The notes beneath the pieces are model-generated. The model was not told where the DNA came from. It did not search any database and worked only from the letters and a program-made list of their open reading frames with translations. Positions 15,835 through 24,612 of a stretch of DNA of 64,000 bases are shown here, in pieces. Each line of letters begins with the position of its first letter. Positions within the stretch are counted from its first letter, which is position 1. Location: positions 434,001 to 498,000 of the forward strand of contig NZ_JACHZR010000004.1 in the NCBI RefSeq assembly GCF_014193695.1, in the 5' to 3' direction. A program made the position numbers and the translations under genes. The stretch is from Rhizobium sp. BK316 (lineage in GTDB: Bacteria; Pseudomonadota; Alphaproteobacteria; Rhizobiales; Rhizobiaceae).

Positions 15835-17241
15835 ATGTTTCTTTCGGTGTTCGATGTGTTCAAGATCGGTGTCGGGCCGTCGAGCTCGCATACGATGGGG
15901 CCGATGACGGCTGCCAACCGGTTCCTTGAGCTCATCCTGTCCAACGAATGGCCGCGCCCTTCCACCGGCGCGCAGGTGGCCGCCATCAAGGTCAGCCTGC
16001 ACGGGTCGCTCGCCCATACGGGTATCGGCCACGGAACGGGCAGGGCGGTCATCCTCGGCCTGATGGGCGAAGCGCCCGACAAGGTCGATCCCGATCGCAT
16101 GGATGCCATCATCGACGAGGTCGAGAAGAGCGGACGGATCAAGCCTGAGGGACATCCGGCCTATCAGTTCCAGCCGAAGACAGACCTGATCTTCGACAAG
16201 AAGCAGCCACTGCCGGGCCACGCCAACGGCATGACCTTCTCCGCCTATGACAAGGACGGCCGGCTTCTCGTCAAGCGCATCTATTATTCCGTCGGCGGCG
16301 GCTTCGTCGTCACCGATACGGAGCTGGAGCAGATGCGGGCGCGCAAGAAGGCGTCGCAAGGCACTTACAAGGTGCCTTATCCTTTCGCCAGCGCCAAGCA
16401 GATGCTGGAAATGGCCGAACGTTCCGGCCTGTCGATCGCGCAGATGAAGCGCGCCAACGAGGAAAGCCAGCGCAGCCGCGAGGAACTTGATTCCGGTCTC
16501 GACCGCATCTGGGAAGCGATGCGCTCCTGTATCGAGCGCGGGCTGAAGGTCGAGGGCATCATGCCCGGCGGCCTCAACGTCAGGCGCCGCGCCAAGCATA
16601 TTCACGACAAGCTGCAGGAGGAGTGGCGCAGCAACCGCGCCAACCCGCTGCTCGCCAATGACTGGCTGAGCGTCTACGCAATGGCGGTCAACGAGGAGAA
16701 CGCCGCGGGCGGGCGCATCGTAACCGCGCCGACCAATGGCGCGGCGGGCGTCATTCCCGCGACGATCCGCTACTACGAGCATTTCCACGAGGACTGGGAC
16801 CGGAAAGGCATCCACGATTATCTGCTGACAGCAGCGGCAATCGGCGGCATCATCAAGCACAATGCGTCGATCTCTGGCGCGGAAGTCGGCTGTCAGGGCG
16901 AGGTCGGCTCGGCTGCCGCGATGGCAGCCGCCGGCCTCGCAGCGGTTATGGGCGCCACGCCGGCCCAGATCGAGAATGCCGCGGAAATCGCCCTCGAACA
17001 TCATCTCGGTATGACCTGCGATCCGATCGCCGGCCTGGTGCAGGTTCCCTGCATCGAGCGCAATGCGCTTGGTGCCGTGAAGGCGGTCACGGCCGCATCC
17101 CTCGCAGTGAAGGGCGATGGCCAGCATTTCGTGCCGCTCGATGCCTGTATTGAGACGATGCGCCAGACCGGCTACGACATGAGCGAGAAATACAAGGAAA
17201 CCTCGACCGGCGGCCTTGCCGTCAACGTCGTCGAATGCTGA
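15835..17241 (+). CDS. sdaA: L-serine ammonia-lyase (L-serine dehydratase)
   Basis: It converts L-serine to pyruvate and ammonia with an oxygen-sensitive [4Fe-4S] cluster. This is the single-chain type: the beta domain begins VFDVFKIGVGPSSSHTMGPM, and the alpha domain holds PTNGAAGVIPATIRYY, SGAEVGCQGEVGSAAAMAAA and EHHLGMTCDPIAGLVQVPCI, with cluster-ligand cysteines. The 468-residue length fits. Its start ATG follows AAAAGGCGCCTCC. It is probably expressed from its own promoter in the 210-base region shared with the divergent DUF599 gene. Confidence 0.94.
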   Translation: MFLSVFDVFKIGVGPSSSHTMGPMTAANRFLELILSNEWPRPSTGAQVAAIKVSLHGSLAHTGIGHGTGRAVILGLMGEAPDKVDPDRMDAIIDEVEKSGRIKPEGHPAYQFQPKTDLIFDKKQPLPGHANGMTFSAYDKDGRLLVKRIYYSVGGGFVVTDTELEQMRARKKASQGTYKVPYPFASAKQMLEMAERSGLSIAQMKRANEESQRSREELDSGLDRIWEAMRSCIERGLKVEGIMPGGLNVRRRAKHIHDKLQEEWRSNRANPLLANDWLSVYAMAVNEENAAGGRIVTAPTNGAAGVIPATIRYYEHFHEDWDRKGIHDYLLTAAAIGGIIKHNASISGAEVGCQGEVGSAAAMAAAGLAAVMGATPAQIENAAEIALEHHLGMTCDPIAGLVQVPCIERNALGAVKAVTAASLAVKGDGQHFVPLDACIETMRQTGYDMSEKYKETSTGGLAVNVVEC

Positions 17242-17302
17242 GTTTGTGGACGTTTCCCGCTTGTTACTTGACGCTGCCGGTCAAAAGGATTTCAACGGCA
17301 GC

Positions 17303-17740
17303 ATGGCACTGAATCTCATCAAACTCTGCGTCGGCTGCGACTCGATCGAAGATCTGCGTGAATGGGTGGCCGAGCGCTCGCTGCGCGCCATTGCCGCCGG
17401 TCAAGAGCCACATTCTGTCCATACGACCCGCATGGTGCCCAAACGCGTGGAAGAGCTGCTCGACGGCGGTTCTCTCTATTGGGTGATCAAGGGGCAGGTG
17501 CAGGCCCGGCAGAAGATTCTCGACATCCAGACGTTTACGGACGGAGAGGGGATCGGGCGCTGCCACCTGATGCTCGGCCCCGAGGTAATCGAAACCTCGG
17601 TGCAGCCGAAGCGCGCCTTCCAGGGCTGGCGTTATTATCCTCATGAGGATGTGCCGCGCGATCTTGACAGCCTCGGCACCGGCATTGCGGAACTGCCCGC
17701 GGATCTCCGCCGCGAGCTTTCGGAACTCGGCCTACTCTAA
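17303..17740 (+). CDS. DUF1489 family protein
   Basis: The 145-residue protein opens MALNLIKLCVGCDSIEDLRE and contains HTTRMVPKRVEELLDGGSLY, VIKGQVQARQKI and the ending RREL-SELGLL, all typical of DUF1489, a conserved alphaproteobacterial family of unknown function. ATG 17303 is chosen because family members begin at this MAL-x-LIKL motif; an in-frame start at 17216 would overlap the end of sdaA. It follows sdaA by about 60 bases and may share its transcript. Confidence 0.8.
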   Translation: MALNLIKLCVGCDSIEDLREWVAERSLRAIAAGQEPHSVHTTRMVPKRVEELLDGGSLYWVIKGQVQARQKILDIQTFTDGEGIGRCHLMLGPEVIETSVQPKRAFQGWRYYPHEDVPRDLDSLGTGIAELPADLRRELSELGLL

Positions 17741-17746
17741 CGCACT

Positions 17747-18022
17747 TCAGCGCAGGCGCAGCACGACGGGCGAGGTGCCATCAGGCGAAGTGATGTGCAG
17801 ATGGATATGCGCTTCCGGCTGCGAATAGCGCCAGGCGCGCGCGCCGTGGCAAAGCAACAGGTTGATGAGATCACGCGTCTTCGCCGATTTCGCCTTCGGG
17901 CGCTGCAGGCCGATTTCGGCGAGGCGGAGCGCTGCCTCGTGCAGCGGATGCAGGCCTGAGCGCCCCTTGTTGACCGCCCGGCGCCCTGCAGGCGCATTTG
18001 GAACATTCTCGTTGATCGACAT
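17747..18022 (-). CDS. Small conserved-looking hypothetical protein
   Basis: The 91-residue basic protein contains RSGLHPLHEAALRLAEIGLQ, TRDLINLLLCHGARAWRYSQ and an ending PDGTSPVVLRLR. No family recognised. It is supported by GAGGAAG ahead of ATG 18022 (an adjacent ATG at 18025 is also possible), by a codon bias like its neighbours, and by its convergent arrangement with the DUF1489 gene, 6 bases away. It is probably cytoplasmic. Confidence 0.55.
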   Translation of the reverse strand: MSINENVPNAPAGRRAVNKGRSGLHPLHEAALRLAEIGLQRPKAKSAKTRDLINLLLCHGARAWRYSQPEAHIHLHITSPDGTSPVVLRLR

Positions 18023-18134
18023 CATCTTCCTCGTACGCAATACAAACCGAACTAGGATCGACTGCCGGCAGCGCGAACACCGCAGCCGGCAGGCAGGGGC
18101 GCCGCCAAATCAGTCATAGGCAGCGCCAGATATC

Positions 18135-19715
18135 TCATTGGGCAGCCGCCCAGCACTTGACGCCAGCCTTCTTGAGAGCCTTGCAGGCGTTGACCGCATC
18201 ACGCTGGCCGTCGAAGCCGCCGAAGCGGGCGCGATAGACCTGATCGCCGTCATTGGCATAGGCGACAGCGAAGGGCTTTGCAGAACTCAGCGCCTTGCCG
18301 CCCTTGGCCTTTGCGCTCTGCAGAAGATCCATCGCCGATTCACGGCTTGCGGAAACACCGATCTGGACAACCCAGCCCGATGGCTGCGGCACTTCCCTGG
18401 CGGCAACCTCCTTGGCAGGAGCAGGCTTTGTCGAGGCCGTCGTCAGTTCATCGACCGACGTATCACCCTGTTCCGGCGGCATATAGGCAGGCGCAGGTGT
18501 CGGCACGGCAACGGAAGCCTGTTCCTGCTGCTTGATCGCGACGGTCTTGACCTTGGTCGGAGACGGCATCTGCTGCGTTACCAGCGGATTGTCGGTCTTG
18601 CGTGTCGAGGTCTCTGCGTAGGCGACCTCTGTGCTTGCCGCCTGATAACGTGCGTCCGGCAGCGGACCCTTGTGCGGCAGGCCGAGATCGGCGACGGCTG
18701 CCGTGACCGGCTGCTGATCTGCGGTAATCGTCTTCTTTTTCGCGACCTGGGCAACCTTGGCAGGAGAAACCGGAGCAGGCGTTTCAATCATCTCAGGCAT
18801 CGGCTTCGACTGGGCGACGAGCGTGCCGCCGCTGGTGGAAGCCTTCGGCATGTAGGTGGCGAGTAGCCTGCGCATCTGCGCGTCGCGGGCAGGAGTGGAC
18901 GCCCCGCCGAGAACCACACCGACAATCGACTTGCCGTCGACCTGCAGCGAACTGACCAGATTGAAGCCGGCAGCGCGGGTGTAACCGGTCTTGATGCCAT
19001 CGACGCCGCGGACGGAGCCGACGAGGCGGTTATGGCTGCGGATCACGCGGTTGCCGAACTTGAAGGCGCGCGTATTGAAATAACCGTAATATTGCGGGAA
19101 ATGCTGACGAAGGGCGATGCCGAGGCGGGCCTGATCGCGGGCCGTCGTCATCTGCGCGGTATTCGGCAGACCATTGGCGTTGCGATAGGTCGTGCGCGTC
19201 ATGCCGAGCGCATGGGCCTTGGCTGTCATCATCTGGGCGAAACGATCTTCCGAACCGCCGAGCATTTCGCCGAGGGCGGTCGCAGCATCATTGGCAGACA
19301 ACGTCACGAGGCCGAGGATACCCTGTTCGACAGTGATCGTGCCGCCGGCGCGTACACCAAGCTTGGTCGGCGCCTGGGCGGCAGCGTGAGCAGAGAAGGG
19401 GACGGGCGTATCAAGGCGAATGCGACCCTGCTCGAGGGCCTCGAATGTCATGTAGAGCGTCATCATCTTCGTGAGCGACGCCGGATATTGCAGACGGTCG
19501 GCATTCTCGCTGTAGAGAACATTTCCCGTCCGGGCATCGACGACGATACCGGCATATTTCGGATTTGCAGCTTCCGCTTCGGCATTGACCGAGTCGACCG
19601 CGACGATCGCGATAGCCATCGAAAGGATCGTCAGCACCTTTGCGAGGAAACCGGCAGACCGCGGCGATGATACGGAGGAAATTGACCTTGACACTATTCG
19701 ACTCTTCGCTTGCAT
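18135..19715 (-). CDS. D-alanyl-D-alanine carboxypeptidase with C-terminal SPOR domain
   Basis: A penicillin-binding protein of the DacA/DacF class that trims peptidoglycan pentapeptides. An N-terminal membrane/signal segment (LTILSMAIAIVAVDSVNAEA) precedes the transpeptidase fold with YPASLTKMMT (SxxK), LSANDAATAL (SxN) and VDGIKTGYTRAAG (KTG). A long Pro/Ala/Thr-rich linker leads to a SPOR domain (GWVVQIGVSASRESAMDLL, then VYRARFGGFDGQRDAVNACK) that binds denuded septal glycan. The start is uncertain: ATG 19715 gives a normal leader, ATG 19823 a 36-residue polar extension, and neither has a strong site. Confidence 0.87.
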   Translation of the reverse strand: MQAKSRIVSRSISSVSSPRSAGFLAKVLTILSMAIAIVAVDSVNAEAEAANPKYAGIVVDARTGNVLYSENADRLQYPASLTKMMTLYMTFEALEQGRIRLDTPVPFSAHAAAQAPTKLGVRAGGTITVEQGILGLVTLSANDAATALGEMLGGSEDRFAQMMTAKAHALGMTRTTYRNANGLPNTAQMTTARDQARLGIALRQHFPQYYGYFNTRAFKFGNRVIRSHNRLVGSVRGVDGIKTGYTRAAGFNLVSSLQVDGKSIVGVVLGGASTPARDAQMRRLLATYMPKASTSGGTLVAQSKPMPEMIETPAPVSPAKVAQVAKKKTITADQQPVTAAVADLGLPHKGPLPDARYQAASTEVAYAETSTRKTDNPLVTQQMPSPTKVKTVAIKQQEQASVAVPTPAPAYMPPEQGDTSVDELTTASTKPAPAKEVAAREVPQPSGWVVQIGVSASRESAMDLLQSAKAKGGKALSSAKPFAVAYANDGDQVYRARFGGFDGQRDAVNACKALKKAGVKCWAAAQ

Positions 19716-19834
19716 TTCTGATGTTCGGCGGGCCACGCACCCCCTGTTGCGCAACCGGCTGTCTTTGAAAACTACCGGTTCAGCGTTACCAATCCGTTTA
19801 TGATGAATCGTTTCTTCAGACATCGGTGGGGATT

Positions 19835-20581
19835 TTAGCGAACTGTTGCAGACTGGCTCACCAGCCGGGTTTGCACAAAAGTCCTGATCGCGGCATCAAT
19901 ATGGCCCCAGTCGGCCAAATGACGGCTTGAGAACCGGTAGAGCACACTCAAGTCCTTGCCGACCTTGATATCGCGCTGGCAATCTCCGCTGGTCGCCGTT
20001 TCCACAGACGGGGGCAGAACGCAGCGCACGACATAATCGTCGGCACCTGCGCGCGGCGCAGCCAGCAGAACCTCGCCGCTGTAGCCGGCATCGGCACGCA
20101 AGCGGTGCAACGTCAGGCCATGCGCAAAGGCTTCCGGCGCACCGTCCATGAGATGCGAATAGATCGGCTCCAGCCGGCCCGACATGTCCCGCGACATCGT
20201 GCCTTGGGTGATTTGCAGGAAAATCAGGCCCGACGATTGGGCGGTATCGTCGAAACGCTGACGTGTGTCCTTGCTGTAACCCTGCATTTCCGGCCAAGTG
20301 AGGTAGAGATCGACCCGTTCAGCCGCCCCGTCATGACGTTCACTCGGGAAGCGAATCGTGTTGGCGGGCAGGCCGACCGTATCGCGGCCGATGGTGAGCG
20401 TGATCGTGGTGGTGCTTTCCGTATTGCCGGCAAGAGAAATGTGACGGCCGAACCATCGACCGGCAACGCTGATCGCAACCGTCAGCAGCGCCAGGACCGC
20501 AATCGTTGCAGTGACACGAACCAGGAAGCGGGTCGAAAGAAGGGGCTGCTCGGCAAGATGGCCCGCGGCGGAATGGCTCAT
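19835..20581 (-). CDS. Membrane-anchored periplasmic hypothetical protein
   Basis: The 248-residue protein has one N-terminal membrane helix (FLVRVTATIAVLALLTVAIS) and a predicted periplasmic body containing GRDTVGLPANTIRFP, VDLYLTWPEMQGYS and a Cys pair (VVRCVLPP and SGDCQRDI) that could form a disulfide. No known family recognised. GAGGACGACG precedes ATG 20581. The downstream carboxypeptidase lies on the same strand, so a shared envelope role is possible. Confidence 0.65.
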   Translation of the reverse strand: MSHSAAGHLAEQPLLSTRFLVRVTATIAVLALLTVAISVAGRWFGRHISLAGNTESTTTITLTIGRDTVGLPANTIRFPSERHDGAAERVDLYLTWPEMQGYSKDTRQRFDDTAQSSGLIFLQITQGTMSRDMSGRLEPIYSHLMDGAPEAFAHGLTLHRLRADAGYSGEVLLAAPRAGADDYVVRCVLPPSVETATSGDCQRDIKVGKDLSVLYRFSSRHLADWGHIDAAIRTFVQTRLVSQSATVR

Positions 20582-20717
20582 CGTCGTCCTCGGATATCGG
20601 GCCGCCGCAGGAAAAACGCGAGTCGTCGGTGCCGGTGTAGAATCTCTGTTGAGGATGATGAGATGGCGGAGTTAATGGGCCGTTAACTCTGTTTTGTGGG
20701 AGCGCTACAAAAGAAGC

Positions 20718-20747
20718 GAGCCGTTCCCGGGACAGCGGGAACGGCTC
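20718..20747 (-). terminator. Intrinsic terminator of BTLCP gene
   Basis: GAGCCGTTCCCG and CGGGAACGGCTC form a 12-bp perfect stem with a 6-base loop. Read leftwards it is followed by GCTTCTTTTG. It lies about 50 bases past the gene ending at 20800. Confidence 0.75.
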
Positions 20748-20799
20748 TGGGCGCCGGTCGGGACGGGGATGCGGGGACTGACCGGGGCCGGTATGCCTG

Positions 20800-21405
20800 T
20801 TACTTCACGCTACCGACAGCGACGGCGCGACCGTCCTGCAGCTTCGTCCAGCGAGCCGGATCGTCAGCGGACTGGCGCTTGAGGTAGGTGTATTCGGTAT
20901 CCGACCACAGCAGCACCTTGTTGCGCATGTTGTCGAGAACGAAGTCGCCATGGTCGGTGCGGACCGTCAGCACGGCGTGGCCTTCGCCGTTCGGCTGCAG
21001 CACGACAGTCATCAGGGTGTCTGAGGGAGAAAAGCCAGCATCGATCAGCATCTTGCGCTTCAGCAACGCGAAATCCTCGCAGTCGCCGACGGTGCGCGGA
21101 TAGGCCCAGCGCTCCTCGACACCGTAGATCTCTTTGTCCGTCATCGGCTGGATGGTGGAGTTGACCGTGTAGTTGACCTTGAGAATTTCCTTCCAGCGAT
21201 CCTCGGTCAGGATCGCCGGGCCGGCATCGCCACCGGCATAGGCACATTCGCTCGGATTGGCCTGACAGAATTCATAATGTCCGATCGGCGGGCTCGCATT
21301 GCCTGCAAGCGTCATGCTGGCGGGTGATGCCTGTCCTGCGCCCGCCATTGCCGCTGTCATTGCAGCGGTCAGAAGGCCGCCTTTCAGAAGATTTCCAATT
21401 GCCAT
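20800..21405 (-). CDS. Bacterial transglutaminase-like cysteine protease (BTLCP, LapG-related)
   Basis: The 201-residue protein has a signal peptide (AMTAAMAGAGQASPA). The catalytic Cys is in VGDCEDFALLKRKML, the His in GEGHAVLTVRTDHGD, and the Asp in FVLDNMRN, the Cys-His-Asp triad of the BTLCP family that includes LapG. LapG cleaves surface adhesins under c-di-GMP control via LapD. Whether this copy has such a target is unknown, since many rhizobia carry several BTLCPs of unclear role. GGGGAGACG precedes the ATG. No lapA or lapD gene is visible in the window. Confidence 0.85.
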   Translation of the reverse strand: MAIGNLLKGGLLTAAMTAAMAGAGQASPASMTLAGNASPPIGHYEFCQANPSECAYAGGDAGPAILTEDRWKEILKVNYTVNSTIQPMTDKEIYGVEERWAYPRTVGDCEDFALLKRKMLIDAGFSPSDTLMTVVLQPNGEGHAVLTVRTDHGDFVLDNMRNKVLLWSDTEYTYLKRQSADDPARWTKLQDGRAVAVGSVK

Positions 21406-21787
21406 TATCGTCTCCCCGTTATGAGGATGACAATGACACGGACGTTTTTATCTCACGCAAAATTACGCAATAAAATTAAGAGCTTACTTTATTCAAACAC
21501 GCAACGAACTTGATTCAAATCCATATCGAATACGCCTAAAATTAAGAGCGTATTCGTGTCGAATTCGATTAAAATTGAAGGATTGGGGAAAAGGTTTCCG
21601 AGCCGGAAATGGCAGGAAACCGGACAGGCCGTTAACGAATTTCGATATGCCGGGTAAATTTCTGCAATGGGCCTCGGCGGGGACGGCAGCCGGCGGATGC
21701 CTGATCGAAGCCCACAAACAGGCGGAATCGCCGCTCCAAAAGCCGATTTCGCCTCACGTCTTAAATTCCAGCCAAAAAATAATTTCG
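21406..21787. other. AT-rich intergenic region with inverted and direct repeats
   Basis: It lies between the BTLCP start and the pip stop, both read leftwards. At 21527-21556, CGAATACGC and GCGTATTCG form a 9-bp perfect inverted repeat. TAAAATTAAGAGC occurs twice (21471-21483 and 21537-21549). No coding frame is convincing. It should contain the BTLCP promoter. Confidence 0.45.
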
Positions 21788-22747
21788 TCAGAAATCGCGA
21801 AATCTGTTCGTCGCAGCGACAATCGCGGCGGCGATATCGGCATTTGCTGTAGAATGCGCCGCCTTCGGCAGCACGATGAGTTCAGCGCCGGGCCATGCGC
21901 GGGCAAGTTCCCAGGCGGTGACAAGCGGCGCTTCGATATCGAAACGTCCGTGGATGAGGATTCCGGGAATGCCCGCGAGGCGACCGGCATTCTCCAAGAG
22001 GATGCCGTCTTCCAGCCATGCACCCTCGCGGAAATAATGGGTGATGATGCGGGCGCGCGTCAGAAGATAACGCGGATCGGACCAGCGGCGCGGCAGGCCG
22101 GCGGGATCGGCGAGAAGAATGGTGGCCGCTTCCCATTCATGCCAATCGCGCGCCGCCTTCAGCCGCACCTGCTCTTCGGGATCGTGGAGCAGTCGATGAT
22201 AGGCGCTCACCCGGTCGAGGTCGCGGAGTTCGGGCGGCAGCGCCTCACCGAAACGGTGCCATTCCTCGGGAAAGAGCGGCGCTATGCCGCGATAGAGCCA
22301 GTCGATCTCGGAACGCCGTGTCGTGGTGACGCCAGCAATCACGATGCCGCTGACATGGTCCGGATGGGATTGCGCATAGGCGAGCGCCAGCGTCGAGCCC
22401 CAGGAATTGCCGAAGATCGCCCACTTTTTCACGCCAAAGAGGGCGCGCAGCCTCTCCATATCCTCGATGAGATGCACGGTCGTGTTACGGGAGAGGTCGG
22501 TTGCGGCGTCTGCGGCATTCGGCAGGCTGCGCCCGCAATTGCGCTGATCGAAGAGGATGATGCGATAGGTGGACGGATCGAAATAGCGCCGCGCCGCCGT
22601 GGAGCAACCCGACCCCGGCCCGCCATGCAGCACGAGTGCCGGCTTGCCGACGGGATTGCCGCAGGTTTCCCAATAGACGAGGTTGCCATCGCCTGTATCG
22701 AGCAGGCCGTGTTGATTGGGTTCGATTTCGGGAAACAGGACTGACAT
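21788..22747 (-). CDS. pip: Proline iminopeptidase
   Basis: The 319-residue alpha/beta hydrolase removes N-terminal proline from peptides. Family marks: LVLHGGPGSGCSTAARRYFD, IILFDQRNCGRS (the DQRGxGRS region), nucleophile elbow GNSWGSTLALAYA, IDWLYRG, and the C-terminal GRFDIEAPL (Asp) and KAAHSTAN (His). The catalytic triad is complete. Cytoplasmic; no signal peptide. It stands alone, with no close partner in operon distance. Confidence 0.9.
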   Translation of the reverse strand: MSVLFPEIEPNQHGLLDTGDGNLVYWETCGNPVGKPALVLHGGPGSGCSTAARRYFDPSTYRIILFDQRNCGRSLPNAADAATDLSRNTTVHLIEDMERLRALFGVKKWAIFGNSWGSTLALAYAQSHPDHVSGIVIAGVTTTRRSEIDWLYRGIAPLFPEEWHRFGEALPPELRDLDRVSAYHRLLHDPEEQVRLKAARDWHEWEAATILLADPAGLPRRWSDPRYLLTRARIITHYFREGAWLEDGILLENAGRLAGIPGILIHGRFDIEAPLVTAWELARAWPGAELIVLPKAAHSTANADIAAAIVAATNRFRDF

Positions 22748-22878
22748 GACCGCGCCATTCGTTCAGGCGCGCTGTATCCTTCAAGTCTGTGACGGATAAA
22801 TGACGGAAGCGGATTCTGTGGCGTTTGCCGCATAGGCCCGAAAACCGAACGCAGAACGGCGGCGCACCTTTGCCAGAA

Positions 22879-23493
22879 TTAGAGGAATTCGCGCAGCGTC
22901 TCGCGCGACTGGACCGACAGGAACTCGATCGCAACACCTTCCGAGAAGTGGCGAACGACACGGCCGCGCATGTTGCCAAGACGAACAGGCGTGCCGAGCG
23001 GCGGACGCACTTCGCAATCGACGGCGGCGCCCGAGAGCGAAAGGTCCATGATGCGGCAGATATAGCGTGTGCCGTCCTCGAGGGTGAGTTCGGTCTTAGT
23101 CTCGCGCGGGGTCAGACGATCATGACGACGATCTTCCGGCAGGCCGAGCTCGTGTTTGTTGGCAAGCCAGGTGAGCTGGGCCGCGAGCTTCTCGCGCTTG
23201 CGATCGGTGGCGTTGATCGACATGGTGAAACCGCGCATATCAACCGTCTGCACATGGCCTTCGACGCGGCCGAGATGGTCGATGTAAGCGACAACACGTT
23301 CATTGGCGCGCGGGCGGCCGGCGCAGGTGACATACATGTCGCCGGGCGACATATCGATCACCACGCACTCGAATTCCTCGTAATTCGCAAGCATCAGGCG
23401 GCCCTGCATATTGATGGGCACGCGCTGGAATACTCCCTGTTCAGGGCGCGGCGCAGGTCTGTGCGTCTGAGCGGACTGGAACGAGTGCATCAA
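22879..23493 (-). CDS. Tandem PilZ-domain protein
   Basis: The 204-residue protein has two PilZ-like halves. The N-terminal one (VFQRVPINMQGRLMLANYEE, VVIDMSPGDMYVTC) lacks a full RxxxR. The C-terminal one has EDRRHDRLTPR (RxxxR) and IMDLSLSGAAVDCEVRPPLG (D/NxSxxG), the c-di-GMP binding signature. It probably acts as a cytoplasmic c-di-GMP receptor for motility or polysaccharide control. It lies about 120 bases from the PAS_5 gene on the same strand. Confidence 0.84.
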   Translation of the reverse strand: MMHSFQSAQTHRPAPRPEQGVFQRVPINMQGRLMLANYEEFECVVIDMSPGDMYVTCAGRPRANERVVAYIDHLGRVEGHVQTVDMRGFTMSINATDRKREKLAAQLTWLANKHELGLPEDRRHDRLTPRETKTELTLEDGTRYICRIMDLSLSGAAVDCEVRPPLGTPVRLGNMRGRVVRHFSEGVAIEFLSVQSRETLREFL

Positions 23494-23612
23494 AGGGCTT
23501 CTTCATGAAATTGCTAGGCCCAATCCTTACCCCCAATCCATTAACAGAAGGTTGTGGGACCAGCCGCTCTATAACCCTAAAGTACTATGGGCGGCGATCC
23601 AAAATCGGACAG

Positions 23613-24230
23613 TCAGCGAGCAGTTGCCCCATGCAGGAAATGCGACATGACGCGCAGCACGGCCTGGCCGAACGTGGCGTGTTTTTCGGCCGCCACTTCG
23701 ACGGGGCGACGGGGTTCGACCTGGGCCGCGCGACCGAACTTGTCGTGCAGCAGGCGGCTGCGGTCAAGGGCAAGAAGCTCCAGCGGCACGATCTCCAGCC
23801 AGCTTGCGGCAACGGCAGGCGCAATGGCGCCCAGCAGACGGTCGCAGCCACCTTCGGGCGAACGCAGCGGCATCATGATGATCTCGAAGGCCGCGTGATG
23901 GCCGGCGGTGCTATAGCCAGTTGCGTTGAAAAGCGTCGGGATGGCGTGATCCATGACGCCTTTGGCGGTTTTCTCGATATCTTCGTTCTGACCGTTGGCC
24001 CAGAGAGCGGAAAAGCGTTCGCCGCGCAGGTCGTGGCCGAAGAGATCGCAGATCTTCGCGCCGGCAAGGCGGAAGCGGATCTGCCGGTCTGCCTCGGTCT
24101 CCAGAATGAAGAGGCTCGACAGGAGGTGAGGGATCGCGCCGGGCTCGATCTGCGATTTCAGCGGGGCATCCTGCTCACCGCGCAGAGCATTCCAGTAGTC
24201 GAAGATATCGGTCGTGATCTGAAGGCGCAT
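23613..24230 (-). CDS. PAS_5 domain protein
   Basis: The 205-residue protein starts TDIFDYWNALRGEQDAPLKS, with RFRLAGAKICDLFGHDLRGE and IEIIMMPLRS-like core strands (FEIIMMPLRSPEGGCDRLLG), the pattern of the alphaproteobacterial PAS_5 family (PF07310). No output domain is attached. Function unknown; it is perhaps a sensory or regulatory accessory, next to the PilZ protein. It is divergent from the rhomboid gene across a region that holds a repeat and a strong terminator. Confidence 0.78.
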   Translation of the reverse strand: MRLQITTDIFDYWNALRGEQDAPLKSQIEPGAIPHLLSSLFILETEADRQIRFRLAGAKICDLFGHDLRGERFSALWANGQNEDIEKTAKGVMDHAIPTLFNATGYSTAGHHAAFEIIMMPLRSPEGGCDRLLGAIAPAVAASWLEIVPLELLALDRSRLLHDKFGRAAQVEPRRPVEVAAEKHATFGQAVLRVMSHFLHGATAR

Positions 24231-24427
24231 GACGCTGTCTCATTTCGGTTCATTGGCGGGCGGTTTTCGCCCCTTCACCTTCTACCTTGCGGATTTCATG
24301 CCAAATCCGGGGAGTTAAGGTTAATAGATGGTTTCGCTTGAGTGCAGTGGGCTGTCGTGAGACCGTTTCTTCATCACTTCGAACAGTGAAGTTCTGCACA
24401 AGACTTGCCGGGGCAGGGGTCATCCAC
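24231..24427. other. Intergenic region preceding an orphan terminator
   Basis: It lies between the PAS_5 start and RIME-like copy 2. No reading frame is supported. Together with the downstream repeat and the rightward terminator at 24533-24564 it may encode a small RNA. A possible small stem CTTCATCACT/AGTGAAG lies near 24368-24390. Confidence 0.35.
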
Positions 24428-24525
24428 AGAGCGCCATTCGCCCATTCGGGCGAACAAAGGACGCTCTACTCTTTGAGTACGCATCAGGCTTTCCGACAAT
24501 CGATTTCGATTTTCGCGCCGATGCT
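24428..24525. repeat. RIME-like intergenic palindromic repeat, copy 2
   Basis: It begins AGAGCGCCATTCGCCCATTC and shares order and blocks with copy 1 at 11724-11825: AAAGGACGCTCTAC, TACGCATCAGGCTTTCCGA, then an AATCGATTTCGATT stem and GCCGATGCT. The first hairpin stem differs in sequence (TTCGCCC/GGGCGAA) but still pairs, which suggests compensatory change. Confidence 0.8.
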
Positions 24526-24532
24526 TGGGCAA

Positions 24533-24564
24533 GCCGTCCGGCCATACCGGACGGCTTTTTTTTT
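24533..24564 (+). terminator. Strong orphan intrinsic terminator
   Basis: GCCGTCCGG-CCATA-CCGGACGGC, a 9-bp perfect stem, is followed by nine T. It is oriented rightward and precedes the rhomboid gene, but no rightward gene lies upstream of it, since the neighbouring PAS_5 gene runs leftward. It implies an unannotated rightward transcript or an attenuated leader. Confidence 0.85.
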
Positions 24565-24612
24565 GAAGCCGGCTCCTGTATGGCTGAGGCCTCAAAACGA
24601 GGCGACACAAGC

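Noticed and set aside
21575..22744. 389-codon rightward open frame opposite pip
   Set aside because: It is antisense to a clear proline iminopeptidase with a complete catalytic triad; the rightward product matches no known fold and is an artefact of GC-rich codon use.
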